NCBI GenBank assembly: GCA_948144175.1
Contig: CANXME010000298.1
Coordinates: forward strand, 568,001-632,000
Direction of reading: 5' to 3'
DNA: 64,000 nucleotides
Source: Closterium sp. NIES-65
Taxonomy: Eukaryota > Streptophyta > Zygnematophyceae > Desmidiales > Closteriaceae
The translations under genes were made by a program, and so were the position numbers. The notes below the pieces were generated by a model. It made no database searches, was not told the DNA's origin, and saw only the letters and a list, made by a program, of their open reading frames with translations. Positions 42,367 to 52,440 of the stretch are shown here, piece by piece (position 1 is the first letter of the stretch; each line of letters begins with the position of its first letter).

Positions 42367-44534
42367 TGAGATGGAGTGGGATTGTAACGGGGGGGGATAA
42401 CGAGGACGCGGCGCGAGTGTGGTTGGGTTGGGTGTAGTACGTTGTCGTGTAGCAGCAGTATGCACAGGAGTTGACGTGTTGGGTGGTGGATGTACTAAGC
42501 TTTAGTAGGAACTAGTATAAAGCGATCATTGTGTAACTTGGGTGGCGTAGTGGCGTAGTCCGATTAGTATAGTTGGTCCTAAGTTCCTGCTAGACCTAGA
42601 CGTCGCGGAGCTAGATTCCTGCTAGCACTCCTACGACCTAGCCCGCAACAATAAGTATTTACAGACGGATTCCGGGAAACAGCCCTTATAGTATCTCTGG
42701 GAAACAGCCCTTATAGTATCTCCGGGAAACAGCCCTTATAGTATCTCTGCATGTATACCTTTCTTGGATGTAGAACCCTTTCAGTCCTCGTCACGCTTTC
42801 GTTGACTCACAGTCGGCCTACATCCCGTCGCCGTATTCTCAGAATGTTGCTTCTGTCGCGCGTCGCTCTTTTGAGAATTTTCAAAAGGGTCGCGCGCTCT
42901 ACGACTAGGAGGAACTAGGCTTCGCCTCCTACTAGTAGCCTTCACGAGTCGCGACGCACCCACTTCATTCCTCGACCAGATCCTCTGATTTCCGCAATAT
43001 GGCTGCTCCGCTACAGTGCCATCAGACTCAGGTGGTATTGTAACATAACCCGTCACTCCCTCCCTTGTTATTTCTAAAAGCTCTCCGTCAGTAGCTCCTA
43101 CCGTGACTCCCGTTCTCCGCTCCCCACTCCCATTCGCTCGCGATTCGCCGCTCCTCCTCTCTCCCGCAGCACCGCCGCACTCACTCAGCTTCCAGACCCT
43201 CTCGCTGACTCAGCGAGACGTGGCAATCCTGTCACTTCTTTCTATCTCCACCCTACGCATTCCTCCCGGATCGCTCGGTGTCGTCACAAATTAATTTGTT
43301 CGGAGGTTTGTTCTTCGCTCGGCTTACGCCGTCGACTATTGAAAGGCTCGCAGGTCGGCGACTCGCTCAGTCTACGCGGCCTAGACCTGCCCTACGCTAC
43401 CACAAATACATCCTAGAAACCCAGAGCAAACACCTCCAGTGACATAGTCACCTTTCCAAATTCCAACCTAGCAGTTGTGCCAGCACCGAACAAACACCGC
43501 GACACCTATGGCTCTGTTCCGCCGTGGCACTACCAGGTGGTAACCAGGTGTCGACAATCTGAGTAACCAAGGGTTCTCCAGCGACAGCGTCAGTAGCCTT
43601 CACGAATCTCGCCATTTTCTGTTTCCCATTTGCGAAGCTTCGTGACTTGTGTTACCAAAATTTTGTTAGGCGCTTCGCCGCACAAACTTCAGAAAGAACT
43701 GTAGTGTACCGCCACAGCTACTCTAGAGGGTATCCTATACACGCCCTCGAGAACCCCTGGTCACATTCCGCTGTTTACTAGTTCTTACAGATTGTATGTA
43801 AAAATGGCTCCTCCAGCCGTCCGACCCACATAGGTACCTACCACTAGGGCACCTTATCCCTCTCCGCCTATCGAACTGTTTTGGCTGACTGATTAGCCAC
43901 CGGGAGTAGTCTCGAATCCGCGCTGCCCCGTTTTCTCACGAATAGATTCATCACATCACCCGATCGCCAGATTTGCTTCGCAAGCGTCTGCAGCCAACTT
44001 TGAGGATTCGCTGTCAGTATTGTCGTACTGCTCGCGTCGCTCAGTATTCGCAGACACAGTGCTTAGGCTTGACCGTGATAGTACCGTATTGTCGTGCACC
44101 CCGTCTGCTTTGCCGTCAGTATCGCCGCCCACTGTTGCTGTTTCCCTGGTCCATAAAGGCGGTTCGAAGGCCATAGCACTGACCGATTTCATTCAGTCGC
44201 TGGCGTCTTGAAACACCAGACGGACGCGTAACCACCAATCCAGATGTAACCACCAGACGACGGGTAACCAGCAGACGTGCTGACCTGACGAGCAGCTAAG
44301 CCAACTCTAGTAACAGGAAGCGTCACTTTCGTGCGGGCTCTGAGCGTCTTTTGAAGCGCCTCAAAAGACGAGCAGCTTAGCCAGTTCCAGTAGTAGGAGG
44401 GTTCAGTTCCGCCCGAGCGAGCGGAGAGGACTGGTAACCACCAGACGGCGTGTAACCACCTGACGAGCAGCTAAGCCAGTACTAGTAATAGGAGGGTTCA
44501 GTTCCGAGAGAGCGGAGCGGAGTGGAGCGGCGCG
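42367..44534. other. Divergent intergenic region between SPPL1 and right S26 gene
   Basis: About 2.2 kb between divergent start codons, the likely bidirectional promoter. It contains three copies of a 25-bp unit with GGGAAACAGCCCTTATAGTA (42669-42748), a decayed palindrome (42870-42890) and repeated GTAACCACCAGACG motifs near 44220-44460. No coding signal. Confidence 0.6.
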
Positions 44535-47500
44535 ATGGCCTCGTGGCTGATGCGGCTGAAATACGTGGCTCAGAAGTGCTCCCTCTACAGCTTCGTGATC
44601 GTGCGCGTGAGTGCTGGTATGAAAGCTGGGTGTGAGTGATGGTGCGAGTGATGGTGCGAGTGATGGTGTGAGTGAGGAATCTCAAAAGTCGACTCAATGC
44701 GGATACGTGACTCAGAAGTGCTCCCTGTGCAGCTTCGTGCTCGTGCGAGTGAGTGCTGCAGTGAGTGCTGCAGTGAGTGCTGCAGTGAGAGGTGGTGTGA
44801 GAGGTGGTGTGAGAGGTGGTGTGAGAGGTGGTGTGAGTGCTGCAGTGAGAGGTGGTGTGAGAGATTCTTGCTGTTACTGGTGCTGTGGGTGATGGTAACC
44901 AACATTCGGGGCAGAAGGCAAGTGCTCCATGCACGGCTTTCGTGCACGTGCACGTGAGTTATGGCGTGAGAGAGTGCTGGGGGGTATTCTGGTGAGCACC
45001 AGGGCAGAAGGCAAGTGCTCCATTTACAGCTTTCGTGCACGTGAGATATGGTATGAGTGCTTCTGTGAGTGCTGCTGTGAGCGCTGGTTTGAGCGCTGGT
45101 GTGAGCGCTGGCCTGAGTTTTGAGAATTCTCGAAATTCATTACAGTGCGACTAAGTTTGTGTCTCAGAAGTGCTTCATATGAACGGCTTTGTGCAGGGTA
45201 ATTGGCCCTGAAAAAGCTGTATCCTTTCTGCCTGCCTGATTGCAGACCCACATGGAGCAGCATCAAGGGGAGCTCCCTCCCATCACCAAGCTTGTGAGGA
45301 CTCTCAACAGGATTGTGCAGCACGAGGCATCAACTCACATCGTACTGACCGCCGCCCTCTTGCCCCCACTTCCCATGCCTGATTCCCTTGCAGACCCATA
45401 TGAAGCAGCATCCAGGAGAGCTCCCCCCCATTGGCAAGCTAGTGAGGACTTTGAACAAGATCGTGCAGCACGAGAAATCGTATATGACATATCTGCAGCC
45501 TTCTTTGTTACGAGACGAATCCATGAAGCCGACTATAAGGGGGATGAAGGACGAGTGGGTGCTCTACCGGTTTCTGTTGCTGCCCACTTGGGAGTGAGTG
45601 TGCCGCCCATTCGTCAGTGAGTTTGCCGCCCATTCGTCAGTGAGTTTGCCGCCCATTCGGCAGTGAGTTTGCCGCCCATTCGGCAGTGAGTTTGCCGCCC
45701 ATTCGTCAGTGAGTTTGCCGCCCATTCGTCAGTGAGCTTGCCACCTATTCGTCAGTGAGTTTGCCGCCCATTTGTCAGTGAGTTTGCCGCCCATTCGTCA
45801 GGGAGTTTGCCGCCAATTCGGCAGTGAGTGTGCCGCCCGTTTGGCAGTAAGTGTGCCGCCCATTGGCAGTGAGTGTGCCGCTACCTGTTTGAAGTCGTGG
45901 CAATGTCTCAAAGCTGTTTAATTCTTTATTTCTGAGGCGCCTCAAACATAGACTTGTTTTCTTTATGTGGTAGTTGCCACAGCAATTAAAACTGCTGTTG
46001 CCACAGCAATTAAAACTGCTGTTGCCACAGCAATTAAAACTTTTGTTGACACAGAAATCAAAACTGCTGTTGACACAGGAATTAAAACTGCTGTTGACAC
46101 AGCAATTAAAACTGCTGTTGCCACAGCAGTTAAAACTGCTGTTGCCACAGCAATTAAAACTGCTGTTGACTCCATCGTCGGCCGACATGATCTCACTTCA
46201 CAATTGTGCCTGTCTGATCCCGTGGCACTGTCATTTCCATTTAAGACGTGGTGAGGTTCCAAGTCGACTCAAAGCTTGTCAACGCCTACCCTCCTTATAG
46301 GCCCTTTTCATTTCCCCCTTGCTCTCCCCCGGGGCGGAACCATTTCCGTTGGAGGCATGGTGGGGTTCCAAGGCCTACCTTATTCCCGGGTTTTTATAAG
46401 CCCTTCCCAATGTTCTCTTGCTCTCCCCCGGGGTGGAACCATTTCCGTTGGAGGTATGGTGGGGTTCCAAGGCCTACCTTATTCCCGGGTTTTTATAAGC
46501 CCTTCCCAATGTTCTCTTGCTCTCCCCCGGGGCGGAACCATTTCCGTTGGAGGCATGGTGGGGTTCCTAGTCGACCCAGCACGTGTTTCTTTTGAGCCGA
46601 CTCAGACCCGCCTTTTCTATAAACCTTTTCCAACTCCCCCTTGCTCTCTCCCCATGGCAGTACCGTTTCCGTTGGAGACATTGTGGGGTTCCATGTCCAC
46701 CCCACACGTGTTTCTGCTGCATTTGCTTCTGCTTCTCCTGCTTCTGCTTCTCCTGCTTCTGCTTCTCCTGCTTCTGCTTCTCCTGCCTCTGCTTCTCCTG
46801 CTTCTGCTTCTCCTGCCTCTGCTTCTCCTGCTTCTGCTTCTCCTGCTTCTGCTTCTCCTGCTTCTGCTTCTCCTGCTTCTGCTTCTCCTGCCTCTGCTTC
46901 TCCTGCTTCTGCTTCTCCTGCCTCTTCTTCTCCTGCCTCTGCTTCTCCTGCCTCTGCTTCTCCTGCCTCTATTTCTCCTGCTGCCTCTGCCTCTGCTTCT
47001 GAAGCTGCTTCCCCTGCTTCTGCTTCTCCTGCTGCTGCGGGCGCTAAACCAGCCATGTCCGACTCGAACGCCACAGCCAAGGCGAAAGCACCCAGTTTTG
47101 AGTCAACTCAAAAAGCCAACACAGGTCCTGACTCAAAACGTTCCGACTCAAAAGCCACTGCCGAGGCGAAGGCAGAACGCACTTCATTTCCGGTTATCTT
47201 TCGGCGAGTCGCGGCCATTCCTGGAGACGAGATGGTGTCATCTCAGCCGTCGGATGAGCCGTTTCGGATAGAGAAGGACCAGTTTTGGGTGCTTGCAGAC
47301 GACCCGGCTGTTCCTGCAAAGGTATGCTTGAGGGTGCTTTGAAAGGGCAACAGTAGGGCAGCTATTGTTGCAGGTATCTGTGCATAATAGAGTTGCTGGA
47401 AGGGGCAAAAGTAGGGGTATGCTGAATGCAAGTTGACAAGGGTCTTGTGCTGTTCCTTTCCTTCACTTATGCTCAGGGTGTTTGGCTGCTAGGTGCCACC

Positions 47501-49866
47501 AACTCGGTAGTTGCGTTGCACCAGTGCTGCTGTTCCTGCATGGGTGATGAGTTCACATGTTGCACTGCATATGCTGCTGTCGCTGCCAAGGCAGGTGGTG
47601 CTTGCACGTGCTCTGCAAAAGCAAGCGATGCTTTGCAGGCCGCCTTGGCCCGAGCGTGGCGGGAGCCTGTGCAAACTCCGTGCTTGCCTTTATTTCTGCC
47701 GTTTCTCTTGCTTAAAGCTCCTCCCCCTTCTCTCTGTCTGTATCTCCTCTCTCCCAGGCGGCTGTAAACAGCCACACTCAAAAGTGAGGGCAGCAGCCTC
47801 TGCCCAGATTTCGTCACCTGTCTCTTCTTTTCTCTTACTCAGCGTGCATTCTCCTCTATCTATTTCTTCTCTCTCCCAGGAGGCCCTAAACAGCCGCACT
47901 CTTGGTCCCGTGCACGTGAGACTTGAGAGGACAGCAACGCCGAACCCCCCTACTCCTTCACTGCCTTGTGCCTGAAAACCCTTCCTCCTCACCTTTCCTC
48001 CCTGTCTCCTCCTCCCAGGAGGCCGCATACAGCCGCATACCTCCTACTTTTTCACTGCCTTGTCTCTTCCCCACAATCTTTACCCCTTCATTTACTCCAT
48101 CTATTTCCTCTCCTTTCCAGGAGGCCCCAGACAGCCGCACTCTTCGTCCCGAGAACATGAGAATTGAAAGAACAGCACCCCGAACTTGAAGCTCCTCCTC
48201 CTTCTCTGCCTCTTGCCTGAAAACTCTTCTCCTTTTCTTGCCTTATCCTCCTCCTCCTTTCCTCCCTGTCCCCACCCTCCCAGGAAGAATGTATGTTCAA
48301 TGTTCATCGTGGAGTAGCTGCAAACCTGTAAAAACTCTTAAGCAAAAGGAACAAGACTGTGAAACTAAATCCAGAAGATTCAAGAAAATCTCACAACCAC
48401 CAAACTCAGAAAAACCCTTATTCGCAAACCGGTTTCGGCCTTCGGGACAGAACCCCTTAGGCCTTCATCAGTCCTTTCCTCCCTGTCCCCACCCTCCCAG
48501 GAAGCCCTAGACAGCCGCACTCTTGGTCCCGTGCACGTGAGGGACATGGTGGGAAGAGCTCTGTATGTGGTGCGCTCACCACTGGACCACGAACCCATTC
48601 ACAACAGGTGCGGCCTTTGAGTCTGTGTTTATCCCTTAGCCTTCACACACTAGGTGTGCTCAGCACTGCATCGTGATTCGATACACGACAGGTGCGGCCT
48701 TCAGTTTCTGCTTAGCCCTTACTCTTACAGACTAGGCTCTATCAGCGTTGCATCGTGATCCATACACGATCCTTCCATCTCGTGACTTTTGAGTCGACTC
48801 AAAAGTCGCCTCTTACAGACTAGGTTCTATCAGCATGACATCGTGATCCATACACAATCCTTCCATCTCGTTATTGGTGCGCATGCATGCCATGTTGTTT
48901 AGTCTTACTGTAAGTGGGGATGCAATAGATTACATGCTCATTGAGGAGTTGCGGTATTTTACAGAGTGGTGTTCACGTGGTGCTCTCAGCACTGCATCCT
49001 GACCCAGCAGTGCTGAGTCCTCAGCACTGCTGCATACACAGCAGGTGCAGCCACCGAGTCCTCACATAGTGCGCAAGCCATGGTTCTTAGGCTGCTTAAA
49101 ACTCAGTGCAGGAACGTGAACTCGTACGGAACAGATTTGTTTGAAGTATATTCTAGAGGCGCCTGAAAAAGTTAACAGTGTATGTGGTGCGCTCAGCTCT
49201 GTATCATGAACCTACATGCAGGTGCGGACTTTCATCCCTTGTTTGGTGTGCGTGTCATGGTTCTTAGGCTGCTAAATATGCAGTGCAGGAACAAGAACCT
49301 GCACAGAACAGATGTGCTATTTTAGAGGCTAAATATCAACGCATATGCTGCATCATGTGTCTGTACCGAACAGGTGCGTTTTTAGAACCCTTGGTTTGTG
49401 CACGAACCATGTCTTGCTGCTGAGTTTTGCTGAATTTTGGTGTACCATTAGAGGTGACTTTTGAGTCGACTCAGAAGGCACCTTGCTGCATCCTGCTAAG
49501 CCTTGCTGAAACTTTGTGTGCCATTGGAGTCTTTGTTTTTAATGGCGCCTAAAAAAAACACACCATGTCGTGCTGCATTCTGCTGGTTTGCCATCAGAGC
49601 TTTTGTTTTTTGTGCACATGGAAAGTTGTAAACAGTGCATGCCTGCTCCCATCCGTATAGCCACTGACGCATCCAGCGTTCCTCCCTTGGCCTCCTTTCC
49701 CTGTCTCCCACCCCCCCCTCCCCTCTCTTCCACTCTCTCCCACCTGTGAAACACCTCTTTTTTCGTATCTGGCAGTGATGCGGCAATGGTAGACGACTCA
49801 GCAGTAATGGCGATGGAGTGTCAAATTGAGGACCTGCTGAAGCGGATAAATGAAGAAAGCTGGTGA
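44535..49866 (+). CDS. S26 signal-peptidase-like protein, right-arm copy
   Basis: Exons 44535-44606, 45394-45593, 46661-47321, 48501-48607 and 49776-49866 join in phase to 376 codons plus TGA. MASWLMRLKYVAQKCSLYSF begins the protein. Ser67 sits in DESMKPTIRG, the S26 nucleophile box. The third exon gives VGDIVGF, a long (Ala/Ser/Pro) repeat, FRRVAAIPGDEMVSSQPSDE and FWVLADDP; exon 4 gives DSRTLGPVHVRDMVGRALYV. The order matches AT2G31140-like proteins (peptidase S24/S26 family). The KRV lysine is Arg, so the Ser/Lys dyad is incomplete; it may be a non-catalytic relative. Each exon has truncated copies in the flanking introns. A decayed palindrome at 47096-47113 is translated as FESTQK. Confidence 0.82.
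44640..45330 (+). repeat. Copies of S26 exon 1 end and exon 2 start
   Basis: After exon 1, copies of its end with GTGAG donors lie near 44695-44752, 44915-44954 and 45010-45048. A copy of the exon 2 start with acceptor begins at 45245 and breaks off after the QHE codons. Simple AGTGCTGC and GAGAGGTGGTGT repeats fill 44750-44870. Confidence 0.8.
45594..45880 (+). repeat. 23-bp minisatellite that repeats the 5' splice site
   Basis: Immediately at the exon 2 border, GTGAGTTTGCCGCCCATTCG plus three bases is repeated about 12 times. Each unit starts with GTGAGT, so the donor itself is amplified. Confidence 0.92.
45967..46170. repeat. 24-bp minisatellite
   Basis: About eight copies of GCCACAGCAATTAAAACTGC plus TGTT in intron 2 of the right S26 gene. 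Four copies of the exon 3 start (TTTCCGTTGGAGGCATGGTG) follow up to 46580. Confidence 0.93.
46735..47030 (+). repeat. Coding 15-bp repeat (Ala-Ser-Ala-Ser-Pro)
   Basis: About 18 copies of GCTTCTGCTTCTCCT within exon 3 of the right S26 gene; the left copy has a diverged counterpart (27470-27680). It inserts a flexible linker between two conserved boxes. Confidence 0.9.
47745..48180 (+). repeat. Upstream copies of S26 exon 4
   Basis: CCCAGGAGGCCCTAAACAGC and GCACTCTTGGTCCCGTGCAC variants occur near 47755, 47877, 48016 and 48118 before the full exon at 48501. Confidence 0.8.
48291..48470 (-). other. Insertion with hammerhead-ribozyme-like core
   Basis: A sequence of about 180 bp is flanked by about 34 bp of identical sequence (CTTTCCTCCCTGTCCCCACC and onward) at 48256-48289 and 48473-48506. 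On the minus strand it reads CTGATGA, a GGCCT/AGGCC stem with an inner GGG/CCC, then GAAAC followed by CGG. This order (CUGAUGA, stem II, GAAAC) is that of hammerhead ribozymes known from retroelement ends, including Penelope-like elements. The family is not proven. Confidence 0.45.
48610..49240 (+). repeat. Downstream copies of S26 exon 4 end
   Basis: Repeats of CAGCACTGCATCGTGAT..., ATACACRACAG and GTGCGGCC lie near 48655-48695, 48740-48770, 48830, 48985-49050 and 49180-49225. A perfect palindrome (48787-48804) separates two of them. Confidence 0.75.
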
Positions 49867-50129
49867 TTGGAGCGACTGTTTTTTAACCAAGCACCAGATG
49901 ACGAAGCAGCAATGACAATGGGGTGTCCCATTGAGGATCTGCTGAAGATGGATAAAAGAACAATGGCAGCTCTCACCAACCATCGGCCCATGGTAGATGA
50001 TGCAGCAGTAATGGCAATCGAATAAGCCAAAATATGTTCCAAACTTGTAGTGTTGAGTGTTTGCTGAAACGGAAGATCGTGTAGGTAGCAAACCATAAAA
50101 CACGTGTTCAGATCCACTTTTCATCTAGC

Positions 50130-51885
50130 GTGCTAGTGGTCTAGTGGTAGAATAGCCAGTGCTCTCTATGGGCCCCTATGGACTTGCTCGAACATTGCAT
50201 TCCGCCCCCTGGCATTTCCATTGCTGCTAACGGTCTCACCGTCGCAGGCGCTCCTACCGGCTCAGACGGTTACATCATCTCTACAGTTCGTGACAAACTC
50301 GATTCTTTCACTTCCTCCCTCCCCTTACTGCATCAACTGCAGGACCCACAGATTGCCTCACGGATCCTTTCCTTATGCATCACTGCCCGACCTTCTTTCC
50401 TCCTCCGCACTGTCACACCTTTTCCTGAAATCCAAGAGCTACTCTCCTTATGGAACAGCACCATTCTCAGCCACTTCTCTTAGCTCCTGGGCTCCGAGTA
50501 CTGGAATCCGAACTCTGAACAGTCCACATCGGCCCGACACCAAGCCTCGCTCCCTATCCGCTTGGGTGGCTTCGGCATTCGCAGCTCTGCATCCATCGCC
50601 CCTCTCGGTTACCTCTGCAGCTTGGCGCAGACAGTTTCGATCTTATCCACCCACTTCATCACCGATGGTGCTCCTCTTTTCGCCCTTACATTACCACAGA
50701 CTCCATTAACCACCTCGATTCTTCAATCGCATCTCCCATGACCATGCTTCCCCAAAACATTCGTGATCGCTTTCCGTCATGGTCTGTGCTTCAATCGGGC
50801 TACCATCCTAAACTCTTTACTCACCTCTCCCAACACCTCGAAGCAGATCTGCTGGAGAAGGTTCGAGCCACAGTAACGTCCCCGCTTCGCCTTGCTCGCC
50901 TAACCTTTTTGCAGGGCCCGCATGCAGGTGACTGGCTCACTGTGGCTCCATCCTCTCCGCACATGCAGCTTTCAGAGACCGAGTGGCGCATTGCAGCGGC
51001 TATCTGCCTAGGCCTTCCTATTCCTCACCTTTCATCTTCCCACACCTGCACCTGCAACTCCCCATTCACTTATCCTTCTATCCATTCTCACGTCCTTCGC
51101 TGCCCTAGCAACAACGAGCCTACCAAGGTACACGACGCAATCAAGCGTGAAGTTCATCGCATTGTCTTGGAGCTTGGGTTCTTTGTGCAAATGGAACACT
51201 AGCGTCTCCTGCCTGGCCGCCGAACAGACATCACGTGCCGCGACGTCAGCTCTGGTACCACCTGGGCCTTGGATGTTTCCGTCGCCGATCCTCAAAAGGG
51301 ATTTCCGCACTCTAGCGCAGCTACGGTGGTCACTTCAGCAGCAGCCACTTGTGAAAGTGAGAAGACAGCCCACTATGCTGCAGCAGTTCGTGACCGTCCA
51401 GACGTCAAACTCTTTCCCCTCGTCATTGAAACTTTCGGCTGCTTCGGCTCTTCGTTTAACAACTTCCTTCGCCAATGCAGCCGCAAAGGGGCTTCACAAC
51501 TTTGCGACTTGAGTGGCGCCACAGATACTCTTCGCCAGCTGTTTGAGACCAACTTCTACAAATGGAATTCTCTGGCCCAACAGCGCGAGCAGGCTCGCAC
51601 TGTTTGTCGTCGTGCACAAATTCGTTTTACCGAGGGCGTCAACCACACACCATCCGATGTGACTTCTCTATCAGCTGCTGACTTTGCTTACTTGGGAGAG
51701 GACCACTTAGATGTCACAGAGGCCTATTGGTAGGCCTCACTATAGGTCTAACTTGCATATTCCTTACACTAGGCCTCTGGATTTGCCTTGTATCCATTGT
51801 ACACTTACTAATCGTCAACAAAGAGGTAAAATAGCACCCTGCCATGAGTTCGGTGCAAACCCGGGTTCGATTCCCGGCTGGCACA
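50130..51885 (+). pseudogene. tRNA-Gly (GCC) split by a LINE insertion
   Basis: The 5' half (50130-50155: acceptor strand and D-arm, up to AGAATAG) and the 3' half (51831-51885: ATAGCACCCTGCC, an enlarged loop, T-arm CCGGGTTCGATTCCCGG and CTGGCAC) are the two pieces of the tRNA that is whole at 25085-25161. The short ATAG is present on both sides. The gene is dead in this arm. Confidence 0.88.
50156..51830 (+). mobile_element. 5'-truncated LINE with restriction-like endonuclease domain
   Basis: Starts within the reverse transcriptase C-terminus (LTVAGAPTGSDGYI ... RILSLCITARPSFLLRTV). It continues through a CTCN...H...C zinc-finger-like stretch (near 51040-51120) and a domain with RRTDITCRD and TTWALDVSVADP, which resembles the PD-(D/E)XK endonuclease of R2/CRE-type LINEs. 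The final open frame ends DVTEAYW, followed by about 100 bp of 3' UTR. Frame breaks (for example after FFVQMEH) show it is dead. It lies inside a tRNA-Gly gene with ATAG on both sides as the likely target duplication. Confidence 0.8.
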
Positions 51886-52440
51886 CTGCTATTGCAAGCT
51901 TTGCACTTTTTTTCCATCTCTAATGTGCAACCACAACCTGTTTTACTCATGCAAGTAGTAGCAGTGATAGAAAAATAAAATTGACATTATGTGTAAGGAA
52001 GCAACTTCCCTATCCTCCATGGCGCCCTACTGTCCAGCATAGTTGCTCGACCTTCTGTGTGGCTCATTCAGCACCTTAGGGACACGTTCCTCCTCTCCAA
52101 CCAGCAGCATCTCCCTTCTCTCCTTCGTGTCTTCCAAGACTGGCTGCAATGTTATCTTCCACCTACATTCAGGCCTTTCCATACTGCTCTGAACCTCGTC
52201 ACCCTACAGAAACCGCATGGTGGTGTACGTCTAAGACACGACAACGCCTCCTTTTGCACTCCATCACTCTCGCTTTCAAGCAGCAGATATGAGAGCCGTT
52301 TCTTCCCCACCTTCAAATTGGTGTAGCAGTTCCAGCCGGGATCAAGGTCATATCTTACGCTGTATACTCCGCCTTCTCTCTTCATCCAGACTAGGTGGTG
52401 CTTCAACTTGATGTTGCAAACAGGCCCCACGTTTTCATAG
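51886..52440. other. Outer end of right inverted arm
   Basis: Inverted counterpart of 24540-25084. It shares GTACACCACCATGCGGTT (complement) and a segment translatable as KREGGVYSVRYDLDPGWNCY. Unknown; possibly part of an old gene or LINE. Confidence 0.5.

Larger units (their letters stand above)
40600..52430. repeat. Right arm of large inverted duplication
   Basis: Inverted counterpart of 24540-33270. It is longer because of bigger minisatellites and an internal LINE insertion of about 1.7 kb. Unlike the left arm, it carries the intact SPPL1 first exon. Confidence 0.9.

Noticed and set aside
24540-52430. Inverted duplication as an assembly artefact
   Set aside because: The arms differ at many bases, in repeat lengths and in private insertions (LINE on one side only), which a false duplication would not show.
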